From: Actinobacteria bacterium 69-20
GTDB lineage: Bacteria > Actinomycetota > Actinomycetes > Mycobacteriales > Nakamurellaceae
Length of the DNA stretch: 64,000 nucleotides
Direction: 5' to 3'
Assembly: GCA_001897425.1 (NCBI GenBank)
Contig: MKSW01000036.1
Location: forward strand, 17,575 to 81,574
In this document: positions 10,942 to 20,311 of the stretch, in pieces
How positions within the stretch are numbered: the stretch's first letter is position 1
Layout: each line of letters starts with the position of its first letter
Notes under the pieces: generated by a model
What the model saw: the letters and a program-made list of their open reading frames with translations, nothing else
The model's database searches: none
What the model was told of the DNA's origin: nothing
Position numbers and translations under genes: made by a program

Positions 10942-11817
10942 TCAACGGACGGCGCCCTCAGCGGTGTCCTCAGCGGCGGGCGTCAGCGGAATGGGCACCG
11001 CGCCGGCGATCGTGCCGTCGAGCACCTCCGCCAACTGCGCGTGGCCGGCGACATGGCATAGCAGGAACGCCGTCATCGCCGTGGTGACACTGCGACGCAC
11101 CCTGCGCGAGCCGCGATCGCCGAGCAGCGTGGACGTGAGATGCCGCCCCTCGACGATGCTGAGGTGCGTGGCGCCCTTGATGCGCCGCAGCTGTACCGGA
11201 CCGGCCCACGCGCGGGCGATCGCCTCGCCGTCGGCGTCCGGCGTGGCCACCGTATCGGCGGACCCCACCAGGTGCAGGCTGGGCGTCGTCACCGCAGCCG
11301 CGGCCTCGGCGGCGGACGGGAAGGTCGCGGTGGCGAACATGGTCGCCGTGGCGCGCACCAGCGGGGCACCCGCAGCGGCCGCGAGAACCGCTGCGCCGCC
11401 GCCGATCCCGTGGCCGATGACGGCGAGCCGCCGGCGGTCGACGGTCACCCGGCCGTTGTTGAGTTTGGTGTCTGCCAGCCGGTCGAGGGTGCGCGCCATG
11501 TCGAGAGCGAGCCCGGCGTGCGAGGGCACGATCCCGCGCTCGGTCGCCGGTGCGGCCGCCACGAAACCCCACGAGGCGAGGAATGTGAGCAGCCAGGCGT
11601 AGCGGTCGACGGGTTGCAGATACCCGTGCCCGAGCACCACCGCCGGCAGGCGCGGCCCCGTCCGCGGCGCGAGAACCAGTCCAGGCAGGCCGATCTCGTC
11701 CAGCGTGCCAGCGGCGATCTCGTACGGTCCGCGGTGCGTGAGGTACTCGATGGACGGCCGCTCGGCGGAGTACGGGGGAACCTTCCGGGACACCGCAGGG
11801 CTCCTCTCCACCGGCAC
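10942..11817 (-). CDS. Alpha/beta hydrolase (dienelactone hydrolase/chlorophyllase-like)
   Basis: LPAVVLGHGYLQPVDRYAWL; LAVIGHGIGGGAAVLAAAAG nucleophile-elbow-like region. Confidence 0.75.
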   Translation of the reverse strand: MPVERSPAVSRKVPPYSAERPSIEYLTHRGPYEIAAGTLDEIGLPGLVLAPRTGPRLPAVVLGHGYLQPVDRYAWLLTFLASWGFVAAAPATERGIVPSHAGLALDMARTLDRLADTKLNNGRVTVDRRRLAVIGHGIGGGAAVLAAAAGAPLVRATATMFATATFPSAAEAAAAVTTPSLHLVGSADTVATPDADGEAIARAWAGPVQLRRIKGATHLSIVEGRHLTSTLLGDRGSRRVRRSVTTAMTAFLLCHVAGHAQLAEVLDGTIAGAVPIPLTPAAEDTAEGAVR

Positions 11818-11922
11818 ATCGGACCTGGCTCGTAGGGTAGCGCCCCGCCCCAGGCCGTGACCCGTCGCGGCCGACGATAATGACGGCGAAGGTCAGAAGC
11901 CGAACGCGCGGAGGGCAGAGCC

Positions 11923-12768
11923 ATGAGGATCGCAGTGTGCCAATTCGCGGCCGGCACCGACGTGGCCGAGAACACGCGGACGTGCGTGGCACTGATCGGG
12001 CGGGCGGCCGAGCAGGGCGCGGATCTGGCGGTGCTGCCGGAGGTTTCGATGTACTTCGACCCGAAGCACACCGATGGTCCGGGCCCGCACGGCCAGCGGC
12101 TCGACGGGCCGTTCGCGGCGGCGATCGCCGATGCCGCGTCGTCGGGCGGTATCGCGGTGCTCGCCGGAATGCTGGAGACCGCAGTGGGCGACACTGCGGG
12201 GGACACGGATGCCCCGGATGGCGCCGCTCGCGATTTCAACACGCTGATCGCCATCTCCGCCCGCGGCGAGCGGATCGGCCAGTACCGGAAGATCCACCTC
12301 TACGACGCGTTCGGATTCCGCGAGTCCAATCTGTACCTGGCGGGAGCGATCGAGGCCCCGCTGCTGTTCGACGTGGCGGGCGTCACCGTCGGTGCGCTGA
12401 CGTGTTACGACCTGCGCTTCCCGGAGGCGTTCCGGTGGGTGGTCGATGCGGGGGCCGACGTGGTGGCGCTGCCGGCGGCGTGGATCGCCGGCCCGGCGAA
12501 GGAGCAGCACTGGGCGACGCTGCTGGCCGCGCGTGCCATCGAGAACACCGTCTACGTGGCCGGCGCGGGCCAGACCGGCCCGGTGTGCTGCGGGCAGAGC
12601 ATGATCGTCGATCCCGCCGGTGCGGTCGTCGCCGGGGCCGGTGCCGCGCCCGGCATCGCGATCGCCGACATCGACCCGCAGCGTGTGGCGGCGGTGCGGG
12701 CCACGAATCCCAGCCTTGCCAACCGCCGATTCACCGTCATGCCCGTCATACCCGCTGCCGCACGCTGA
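11923..12768 (+). CDS. Nitrilase/carbon-nitrogen hydrolase family protein
   Basis: MRIAVCQFAAGTDVAENTRTC; LPEVSMYF; YRKIHLYDAFGFRES; GALTCYDLRFPEAFR. Confidence 0.9.
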   Translation: MRIAVCQFAAGTDVAENTRTCVALIGRAAEQGADLAVLPEVSMYFDPKHTDGPGPHGQRLDGPFAAAIADAASSGGIAVLAGMLETAVGDTAGDTDAPDGAARDFNTLIAISARGERIGQYRKIHLYDAFGFRESNLYLAGAIEAPLLFDVAGVTVGALTCYDLRFPEAFRWVVDAGADVVALPAAWIAGPAKEQHWATLLAARAIENTVYVAGAGQTGPVCCGQSMIVDPAGAVVAGAGAAPGIAIADIDPQRVAAVRATNPSLANRRFTVMPVIPAAAR

Positions 12769-12937
12769 GGCGCGCCGCTCAACAAACCGAGCGCGTGCGC
12801 GATCCTGCCGCAACGCCCACGGTGATGGGCAGATGCACGCACACAGATCACCGAGTGTGACGCTGTTCGCCGATCGGTGACGGCTCCGGCACCGAACCCG
12901 GCCGGGCCGGCGGTTCGCCGCCGCTAGGCTGCCAATC

Positions 12938-14794
12938 ATGTGTGGGATTGTCGGGTATGTCGGGGGCCGGGCGGCTCTGCCGCTGATCATGGGCGGATTG
13001 GCGCGGCTGGAGTATCGCGGGTACGACTCGGCCGGTGTGGCGATTCAGTCGCCCGGCGGCGAACTCGTCACCGCCAAGAAGGCAGGCGTCCTGGACAACC
13101 TGCGCACCGCCATCGGCGACGGCGCAGACCTGGCCGGCTCCACCGGGATGGGCCACACCAGGTGGGCCACCCACGGCGGGCCCACCGACCGCAACGCCCA
13201 TCCGCACGCCGATGGATCCGGGCGGCTCGCCGTGATCCACAACGGGATCATCGAGAACTTCGCCGCCTTGCGCACCGAACTCGAATCCGCGGGGGTCGAG
13301 CCGGTCAGCGATACCGATACCGAGGTGGTGGCGCACCTGCTGGGCGCGGCCTTCGCCGCCGGCCCGACCGCCGGCGACCTCACGGCCTCCATGCAGGCGG
13401 TGTGTCGCCGGCTGCACGGCACCTTCACCTTGGTGGCCTTGCACGCCGATCGGCCCGGTGAGATCGTCGCCGCCCGGCGCTCGTCACCGCTGGTGCTCGG
13501 GGTCGGGGACGGCGAGATGTTCCTGGCCAGCGACGTTTCCGCGTTCTTGGAGTACACCCGGGACGCCGTCGAACTCGGGCAGGACCAGGTGGTGACGCTG
13601 ACCGCCGACAGCTACCTCGTCACCGATTTCTTGGGAAACCCATTGCAGGGCAAGCACTTCCATGTCGACTGGGAGATCGCCGAGGCGGAGCGCGGTGGCT
13701 ACCCCACGTTCATGGACAAGGAGATCGCCGAACAGCCCGAGGCGCTGGCCAACACGCTGCGCGGGCACTTCGACGGGCGGCACATCCTGCTGGACGAGCA
13801 GCGGATGAGCGACGACGATCTGCGCACGATCGACAAGGTCTTCGTCGTCGCGTGCGGCTCGGCGTACCACTCCGGCCTGGTCGCGAAGTACGCCATCGAG
13901 CACTGGGCGCGATTGCCTGTGGAGGTGGAGCTGGCGAGCGAGTTCCGTTACCGGGACCCGATTCTTGATCGCGCGACGCTGGTGGTCGCGGTCTCCCAGT
14001 CCGGCGAGACCATGGACACCTTGGAAGCGCTGCGTCATGCGCGGCGGCAGAAGGCGACCGTGCTCGCGGTCTGCAACACGAATGGTGCGCAGATACCGCG
14101 CGAATCCGACGCCGTGCTCTATACCCACGCCGGCCCGGAGATCGGTGTCGCCTCCACCAAGGCGTTCCTCGCCCAGGTCGCGGCCAACTATCTGCTCGGT
14201 CTCGCCCTCGCCCAGGCCCGCGGCACCAAGTATCCGAGCGAGATCGCCGCGGATTTCGACCAGCTGGCGCAGATCCCGGACGCGGTTCGCGCGACGCTGG
14301 CCGGGATGGATCCGGTCCGTCGGCTCGGTCAGGACCTGGCCACCGCGCCCGCCGTACTGTTCCTCGGGCGGCACGTCGGCTATCCGGTTGCCCTGGAGGG
14401 CGCGCTCAAGCTGAAGGAACTCGCCTACATGCACGCCGAGGGCTTCGCGGCCGGCGAGCTGAAGCACGGGCCCATCGCGCTGGTGGAGGACGGACTGCCG
14501 ATGGTGATCGTGATGCCGTCGGCGAAATCGCACCCGATGCTGCACCGCAAGATGCTGTCGAATATCCGCGAGGTGCAATCGCGCGGGGCGCGCACCATCG
14601 TCATCGCCGAAGAGGGGGACGATACCGTCGCGCCGTTCGCGGACACGCTCATCGATGTACCGATCGTTCCGCCGCTGCTGCAACCGTTGGTGGCGACGGT
14701 GCCGCTGCAGATCCTGGCGGCCGAAATTGCCCGCGCCCGCGGCTACGACATCGACAAACCCCGTAATCTGGCGAAGTCGGTGACCGTCGAATAG
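12938..14794 (+). CDS. glmS: Glutamine-fructose-6-phosphate aminotransferase
   Basis: MCGIVGYVGGRAALPLIMGGLARLEYRGYDSAGVA; SIS domains; C-terminal KPRNLAKSVTVE. Confidence 0.98.
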   Translation: MCGIVGYVGGRAALPLIMGGLARLEYRGYDSAGVAIQSPGGELVTAKKAGVLDNLRTAIGDGADLAGSTGMGHTRWATHGGPTDRNAHPHADGSGRLAVIHNGIIENFAALRTELESAGVEPVSDTDTEVVAHLLGAAFAAGPTAGDLTASMQAVCRRLHGTFTLVALHADRPGEIVAARRSSPLVLGVGDGEMFLASDVSAFLEYTRDAVELGQDQVVTLTADSYLVTDFLGNPLQGKHFHVDWEIAEAERGGYPTFMDKEIAEQPEALANTLRGHFDGRHILLDEQRMSDDDLRTIDKVFVVACGSAYHSGLVAKYAIEHWARLPVEVELASEFRYRDPILDRATLVVAVSQSGETMDTLEALRHARRQKATVLAVCNTNGAQIPRESDAVLYTHAGPEIGVASTKAFLAQVAANYLLGLALAQARGTKYPSEIAADFDQLAQIPDAVRATLAGMDPVRRLGQDLATAPAVLFLGRHVGYPVALEGALKLKELAYMHAEGFAAGELKHGPIALVEDGLPMVIVMPSAKSHPMLHRKMLSNIREVQSRGARTIVIAEEGDDTVAPFADTLIDVPIVPPLLQPLVATVPLQILAAEIARARGYDIDKPRNLAKSVTVE

Positions 14795-14815
14795 GCCGAC
14801 GCTGCCCAAGGGCAG

Positions 14816-15316
14816 GTGGCGAGAGCGCGGGCAGGGCCGGAAGGGATCAGCGGGGTGGCGATCGATCGCGCGGGCACCGCTGGAACCGGCCGTAACACCG
14901 CTTATGACGTAGGGTCCGCCTTCGGCGGTGGGGCCGGCGGCGTCGGCGGTGTGCTCGGTGTGGGCATCGATGTGGTGTCCGTCGACCGGTTCGCCCGGGC
15001 GCTCGGACGCACGCCCATGCTCGCTGCACGGCTGTTCACCGCATCCGAACTCGTGACCCCGCGCGGCGGCGCCCGTCCGGCCGCTTCGCTCGCGGCCCGG
15101 TTCGCCGTCAAGGAGGCCGTCGCAAAAGCGCTCGGCGTTCCGCGCGGGATGGACTGGCACGACTGCGTCGTCGTCTCCGCGGACAGCGGCCAGCCCACGC
15201 TGCGGATCACCGGCACCGTCGCCGCCGTCTGCGCCGGGCGCGGCATCCGGCACTGGCAGATCTCCCTTTCGCACGACGCCGGCATCGCCGCCGCGATGGT
15301 GCTCGCGCTCCGCTGA
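14816..15316 (+). CDS. acpS: Holo-[acyl-carrier-protein] synthase (start uncertain; long N-terminal extension)
   Basis: [34 protein letters not shown] ... [17 protein letters not shown]. Confidence 0.9.
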   Translation: MARARAGPEGISGVAIDRAGTAGTGRNTAYDVGSAFGGGAGGVGGVLGVGIDVVSVDRFARALGRTPMLAARLFTASELVTPRGGARPAASLAARFAVKEAVAKALGVPRGMDWHDCVVVSADSGQPTLRITGTVAAVCAGRGIRHWQISLSHDAGIAAAMVLALR

Positions 15317-15373
15317 CGAGGGTTCCGGCAGACGGGCCAGCCTGCGAGGGCCCGGCCGTGCGACAGTAGACCC

Positions 15374-16816
15374 GTGCAGCAGAGCTACACCGCGGAACAG
15401 ATCCGGCAGGCGGAACGGATCGCGCTCGCGCGGACACCGGAAGGGGCACTGATGGCGCGGGCGGCCCGCGCCGTCGCCGACGCGGTGCTGAGCAGGATGC
15501 CGTCGCCGATCCCGGGCCGTGCGGCGGTGCTCCTGGTGGGGCCGGGTAACAACGGTGGCGACGCGCTCTATGCGGGAGCACTCTTGCTCGGTCGCGGTAT
15601 GCAGGTGACCGCCATCCTCGCTGATCCCGACCGTGCCCACCTTCCGGGTATGACGCTGCTGCGTCGCCGCGGTGGCCGGGCGATCGCCGCAGGCTCGCCG
15701 GATGTGCCGCGACTGATCGGGCGTGCCGATGCCATTGTCGACGGGCTCGTCGGCATCGGCGCCCGACCCCCGCTGCGGGCTCCGATGGACGACCTGGTCC
15801 GCCGCGCGACGGACAGCCCCGCGTGGCGCATCGCGGTCGATCTGCCGTCCGGAATCGACCCCGACGACGGTCGGTCGCCAGGCGCCGCCTTCGATGCCGA
15901 CATCACCGTGACGATGGGCGGTCTCAAGACGGGTCTGCTGCTGAGTGACCTGGCTGGCGACGTCAGGGTGGCCACCATCGGCATGGACCCGGCGTCGCTC
16001 TCCGACGCGTCGGGTCGATCGATCGACTGCGACGCGAACATCGTGACGGATGACGACGTGGCTGCGCTGATGCCGCAGCCCGGCGCCCAGGACGACAAAT
16101 TCTCGCTCGGCGTCACCGGTGTACTCGCCGGTTCCGTGCGATATCCCGGCGCGGCGCTGCTGGCGGTGGGCGGTGCGGTGCGCATGCGGCCGGGGCTGGT
16201 GCGGTACGCCGGCCCACAGGCGCTCGCGGTGGTGCAACGCTGGCCGGAGGCCGTGGTCGGTGCTGACCCGGCCTCCGCCGGGCGCGTGCAGGCGTGGGTC
16301 GCCGGACCGGGCCTGGGCACGGATGGCGCGGCGCTCGCGCCGTTGCGGGACGTGCTGGACGCCGACGTCCCGGCGCTCGTCGACGCGGACGGGCTCACCC
16401 TGCTCGCGGCGGCGCCGTCGCTGCTCGCGCGCCGGACCCGCCGCGGAGCGGTCACCGTCCTCACGCCGCACGCGGGCGAGTTCGCCCGGCTCTTCCCCGA
16501 TCTCGACCCCGCCGACCGGCCGGCCTCGGTGCGGGCCGCAGCCGCGCGCTCCGGCGCCATCGTGCTGCTCAAGGGGCACCGGACGGTGCTGGCGGACCCC
16601 GCGGGCCGCACCATGATCAACACCTCCGGTTCGCCGTGGCTCGCGACCGCGGGGTCCGGCGACGTCCTCGCTGGCATGGCGGGATCGCTCCTGGCAACGG
16701 GCCTGGATCCGCTCACCGCCGTCGCTCTCGCCGCGCATATACATGGCCGGGCAGGGGAGCGGGCCGCGGCTGCCGGGCGTGCAGGGGCGTCCGCGCTGCT
16801 CGACCTGCTGCGCTGA
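15374..16816 (+). CDS. nnrD: Bifunctional NAD(P)H-hydrate epimerase/dehydratase
   Basis: VLLVGPGNNGGDALYAGALL; VLTPHAGEFARLFPDL; VLLKGHRTVLADPAGRTMINTSGSPWLATAGSGDVLAG. Confidence 0.92.
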   Translation: MQQSYTAEQIRQAERIALARTPEGALMARAARAVADAVLSRMPSPIPGRAAVLLVGPGNNGGDALYAGALLLGRGMQVTAILADPDRAHLPGMTLLRRRGGRAIAAGSPDVPRLIGRADAIVDGLVGIGARPPLRAPMDDLVRRATDSPAWRIAVDLPSGIDPDDGRSPGAAFDADITVTMGGLKTGLLLSDLAGDVRVATIGMDPASLSDASGRSIDCDANIVTDDDVAALMPQPGAQDDKFSLGVTGVLAGSVRYPGAALLAVGGAVRMRPGLVRYAGPQALAVVQRWPEAVVGADPASAGRVQAWVAGPGLGTDGAALAPLRDVLDADVPALVDADGLTLLAAAPSLLARRTRRGAVTVLTPHAGEFARLFPDLDPADRPASVRAAAARSGAIVLLKGHRTVLADPAGRTMINTSGSPWLATAGSGDVLAGMAGSLLATGLDPLTAVALAAHIHGRAGERAAAAGRAGASALLDLLR

Positions 16817-16887
16817 TCCCGCCGAGCGGTGCGAATTGCACCACTTTGTGTCCTGTTCGCCCGACTTTTCGCACCGCTCGGCGGGAT
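16816..16887. repeat. Perfect 20-bp inverted repeat with 32-nt spacer between nnrD and alr
   Basis: atcccgccgagcggtgcgaa ... ttcgcaccgctcggcgggat. Confidence 0.95.
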
Positions 16888-16941
16888 GGAACGCGGCGAG
16901 GGTTTGCGCGGAGCCACCACGGGTTGTGATTCCATCTGGGG

Positions 16942-18204
16942 GTGACAGTGCGGGCGACAGGGCAGATCTCACACCAGCGGGCCGAGGCGGCCCGGGCCGA
17001 ACGGCAGGTGCGGCACGCCGAGGCGGTGATCGACCTCGACGCCGTCGAGGCGAATACCCGGCTGCTCCGCCGAGCCGCGGCCGGCGCGGCGCTCATGGCG
17101 GTCGTCAAGGCCGACGGCTACGGGCACGGCGCGGCCCCGGTCGCGCGGGCGGCGCTCGCCGGCGGCGCGGACATGCTCGGGGTAGCGACCTTGCCGGAGG
17201 CGGTCGCGCTCCGCGGCGCCGGAATCGTGGCACCGCTCGCGGCCTGGCTATGGACACCGGGCGAGGACCTCCGGGCGGCGATCGCCGCGGGGGTGCAGGT
17301 CGGCGTGCCCAGCCTGGACCACCTCGCCGCGGTCTGTTCGGCCGCCGACGTCGCTCCGGCCGGCCCGGACTCATCGGCAGGGCGTGTTCCGGTCCATGTG
17401 AAGGTCGATACGGGTCTTGGGCGGAACGGCGTCATGCCCGGTGACCTGCCCGCGCTGCTGGATGCGGTCGCCGCCGCCGAGCGGGCCGGAACTGTCGAGA
17501 TGCGCGGAATCATGAGCCATCTCGCGTGCGCGGACGTTCCCGGCGACCCGTCGATCGACGTGCAGGTGCGCGGGTTCAAGGATGCCATCGACGCAGCCGA
17601 GGCCGCGGGTCTGAACCCGCGGTGGCGGCATCTGGGCAACACCGCCGTCGCACTCGACGTGCCGGGCGCACGCTTCAACCTGGTGCGGTGCGGCATCGGG
17701 TTGTACGGGCTGTCGCCGTTCGCCGACCGTGCGGGCCTGCGTCCGGCCATGACGCTGCACGCGAGCGTGGCGCTCGTCAAGCGCGTTCCTGCCGGTCAGG
17801 GCGTCGGATACGGATTCACCTACCGCACCGCACACGAATCGACCCTGGCACTTGTGCCGCTGGGCTACGGGGACGGGATCCCGCGCTCCGCCGGGAACGT
17901 GGGCCAGGTGTGGCTCGGCGGCAAGCGGCGCACGATCGCCGGAAGGGTCGCGATGGATCAGGTGGTCGTCGACTGCGGAGATGACGACATTCGCGTGGGC
18001 GAGGACGTCGTCATATTCGGTTCCGGCGACGACGGCGAGCCGACCGCCGACGACTGGGCGGGTTATTGCGACACAATCAATTACGAGATCGTCACGCGCA
18101 TCGCGTCGCGCGTCCCCCGCCGCTACGTCGGCAGCGGAGCGCCGGCGGTGGGCGACGCAGCGGCAAGTGCCCCGGAATCGGGCGCGGAGGGATCGGCGCA
18201 GTGA
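16942..18204 (+). CDS. alr: Alanine racemase
   Basis: AEAVIDLDAVEANTRLLRRAAAGAALMAVVKADGYGHGA (PLP lysine); VDTGLGRNG; MDQVVVDCGDD. Confidence 0.96.
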   Translation: MTVRATGQISHQRAEAARAERQVRHAEAVIDLDAVEANTRLLRRAAAGAALMAVVKADGYGHGAAPVARAALAGGADMLGVATLPEAVALRGAGIVAPLAAWLWTPGEDLRAAIAAGVQVGVPSLDHLAAVCSAADVAPAGPDSSAGRVPVHVKVDTGLGRNGVMPGDLPALLDAVAAAERAGTVEMRGIMSHLACADVPGDPSIDVQVRGFKDAIDAAEAAGLNPRWRHLGNTAVALDVPGARFNLVRCGIGLYGLSPFADRAGLRPAMTLHASVALVKRVPAGQGVGYGFTYRTAHESTLALVPLGYGDGIPRSAGNVGQVWLGGKRRTIAGRVAMDQVVVDCGDDDIRVGEDVVIFGSGDDGEPTADDWAGYCDTINYEIVTRIASRVPRRYVGSGAPAVGDAAASAPESGAEGSAQ

Positions 18205-19451
18205 GCGCTTTGGGCAGGGTCGTCGGACCCATTTCCGTCGTCGGCGGCGTGGTGACGGCCGCGGCGCTCGGCGGGATGACGGCGCAGCGGATGGCGCTGC
18301 ACCACTACCGGCAGCTCGATCAGGTCCCGGGGTGGGATCCGGCCGACGACTTCGACTCGCCGCCGACGGATCGCAGCTACTCGGTCGCGACGGCCGACGG
18401 CGTCGCCCTGCATGTCGAGGAGGTCGGTCCGGCAGATGCGCCGCTCACCGTCATCTTCGCGCACGGGTGGACGCTGCGGCTCGGATCGTGGTATTTCCAA
18501 CGGGTTTCGCTGTCCGGTTCGCCCATGGGCGCCCAGACCGGGCGGCAAGGCGCCCCGGCCAATCGCTCCGGTGCCGCGAAGAGCGGGCCCGGCGCGGCAG
18601 CGGATGCGGCGTCATCGGCGACCTGCGGCCCTTTGCGTTTGGTCTTCTACGACCAGCGGTCGCACGGGCGGTCCAGTCGCGCGCCCGCCGGGCACAGCAC
18701 GATGGACGATCTCGCGAACGACCTCGCCACGGTGATCGCCACGGCGGCGCCGACCGGTCCGGTGGTGCTCGTCGGGCATTCGATGGGCGGTATGGCCGTG
18801 ATGGCGCTGGCCGAGAAGGACCCGGCGCTGTTCACGGCGCGCGTGCACGGCGTGGGGCTGATCTCGACCAGCGCGGTCGAGGACAGCCGCGGACTTGGCC
18901 GGTATCTGCAGATCAACGGCTCGAATCCGCTGCTGCCGTGGATGATGTCCGTCGCCTCGCGGTACCCGCGGATGTTGGAGCGCAGCCGGAGCGCCAGTCG
19001 CGACGCCGTCTGGCTCATGACGCGCGCGCTGGGCTTCGCGGACCCGAAGGTGCCCGCACCGCTCGTCGACTATCTCGATGAGATGATCTCCGGTACCCCG
19101 GTGGATGTGATCGCGGATTTTGCGCCCGCGCTGTATTCCCATGACGAGCGTGGCGCGTTGCCCGTGCTAGCCGGCCTGCCCGCGCTGATCGCGGTCGGCG
19201 CGGAGGATCGGATGACCCCGCCGTCACGATCCGAGGCCATGGCCGAGGCGCTGCCACGTGCCGAACTGCTCATCGTTCCGGACGCAGGACACATGGCCAT
19301 GATGGAGGCGCCGGAAGCCGTCACGGCCGGGCTGGCCCGGCTCATCGATGCCGCGTGCCGCTTCGACAGTGGCGCGGTCGGCAGGCCCGCTGCATCCACG
19401 GCGCTGCCGACCCTGCCCGGTCCGCGGCTGGCGGCGGGTGCGGCCTCGTGA
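18201..19451 (+). CDS. Alpha/beta hydrolase (contains a low-complexity insertion)
   Basis: VIFAHGWTLRLGSWYFQRV; VLVGHSMGGMAVMALAE; PDAGHMAMMEAPEAV. Confidence 0.9.
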   Translation: MSALGRVVGPISVVGGVVTAAALGGMTAQRMALHHYRQLDQVPGWDPADDFDSPPTDRSYSVATADGVALHVEEVGPADAPLTVIFAHGWTLRLGSWYFQRVSLSGSPMGAQTGRQGAPANRSGAAKSGPGAAADAASSATCGPLRLVFYDQRSHGRSSRAPAGHSTMDDLANDLATVIATAAPTGPVVLVGHSMGGMAVMALAEKDPALFTARVHGVGLISTSAVEDSRGLGRYLQINGSNPLLPWMMSVASRYPRMLERSRSASRDAVWLMTRALGFADPKVPAPLVDYLDEMISGTPVDVIADFAPALYSHDERGALPVLAGLPALIAVGAEDRMTPPSRSEAMAEALPRAELLIVPDAGHMAMMEAPEAVTAGLARLIDAACRFDSGAVGRPAASTALPTLPGPRLAAGAAS

Positions 19452-19933
19452 GCCAGCTGGTGCTGCCGACCGCGGAGGACACGCACGCGCTGGGGGAGCG
19501 GATCGGGCGGCTGCTGGGCGCGGGCGACCTGGTGATCCTGGACGGTGCGTTGGGCGCCGGCAAGACGGTGCTGACGAAGGGCATCGCCGTCGGGATGGGC
19601 GTGACCGGCATCGTCATGTCGCCCACGTTCGTCATCGCCCGGGTGCATCGGCCGGCGACGCCCGGCGGCGTGCGACTGGTGCATGTCGACGCGTATCGGC
19701 TCGGCGGGCGGTTCGAGTTCGACGACCTGGATCTCGACACGGATATGACGGCGGCCGCGGTCGTCGTCGAATGGGGCGAGGGGCGCGCCGAGCAACTTGC
19801 GGCCGACCATTTGCTCGTGAGGCTCACCCGGCACCCGGACGACACCCGCACGGCGGAGTTGAGCGGCACCGGCGAACGGTGGTCGCGGCTGGCTGCGGAG
19901 ATGACCGGCGCCGTTGCGCAGCGTGGTGCGTGA
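19448..19933 (+). CDS. tsaE: tRNA threonylcarbamoyladenosine biosynthesis ATPase TsaE
   Basis: DLVILDGALGAGKTVLTKGIAVGMG (P-loop); SPTFVIAR; HVDAYRLG; VVEWGEG. Confidence 0.93.
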   Translation: MSQLVLPTAEDTHALGERIGRLLGAGDLVILDGALGAGKTVLTKGIAVGMGVTGIVMSPTFVIARVHRPATPGGVRLVHVDAYRLGGRFEFDDLDLDTDMTAAAVVVEWGEGRAEQLAADHLLVRLTRHPDDTRTAELSGTGERWSRLAAEMTGAVAQRGA

Positions 19934-19972
19934 CCGCAGTACGTAACCGCGGTACGCAACAGCGGTACGCAA
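19934..19972. repeat. Three tandem 13-bp iterons
   Basis: ccgcagtacgtaa / ccgcggtacgcaa / cagcggtacgcaa directly after the tsaE stop. Confidence 0.9.
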
Positions 19973-20311
19973 CGGCGCCGGTGGTCGAGCAACCCGGTCA
20001 TCCGGTCGGTCATCCCGGTCACCATTTGCCAGCCGAATGGTGTGCACCATGGTCGATCTGTGCGGTTCGTGCCGCGATCGATGCCTATTCGTGACCTCGC
20101 GATGGCGACACGCCTTGCAGGTATGCCATAGGGTTTTGGCCATCACCGCGTACAGGTGTACTTCACATGTACCTCGTATGTGGTGCCCAAGGTCTGGCAT
20201 CCGTCCACGAGGCCGTACGGGCGCCGTGGCGTAGGGCCAGACCGCCTACCCACGGGATGCAGCAGGTGTACCCCCTGCGAGCCCCATTGGCCTCACCACC
20301 AGGAGGTAGTT

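Noticed and set aside
13484-16972. 1162-aa minus-strand ORF
   Set aside because: Antisense to glmS, acpS and nnrD, all clearly coding; Arg/His/Gly-rich shadow frame typical of high-GC DNA.
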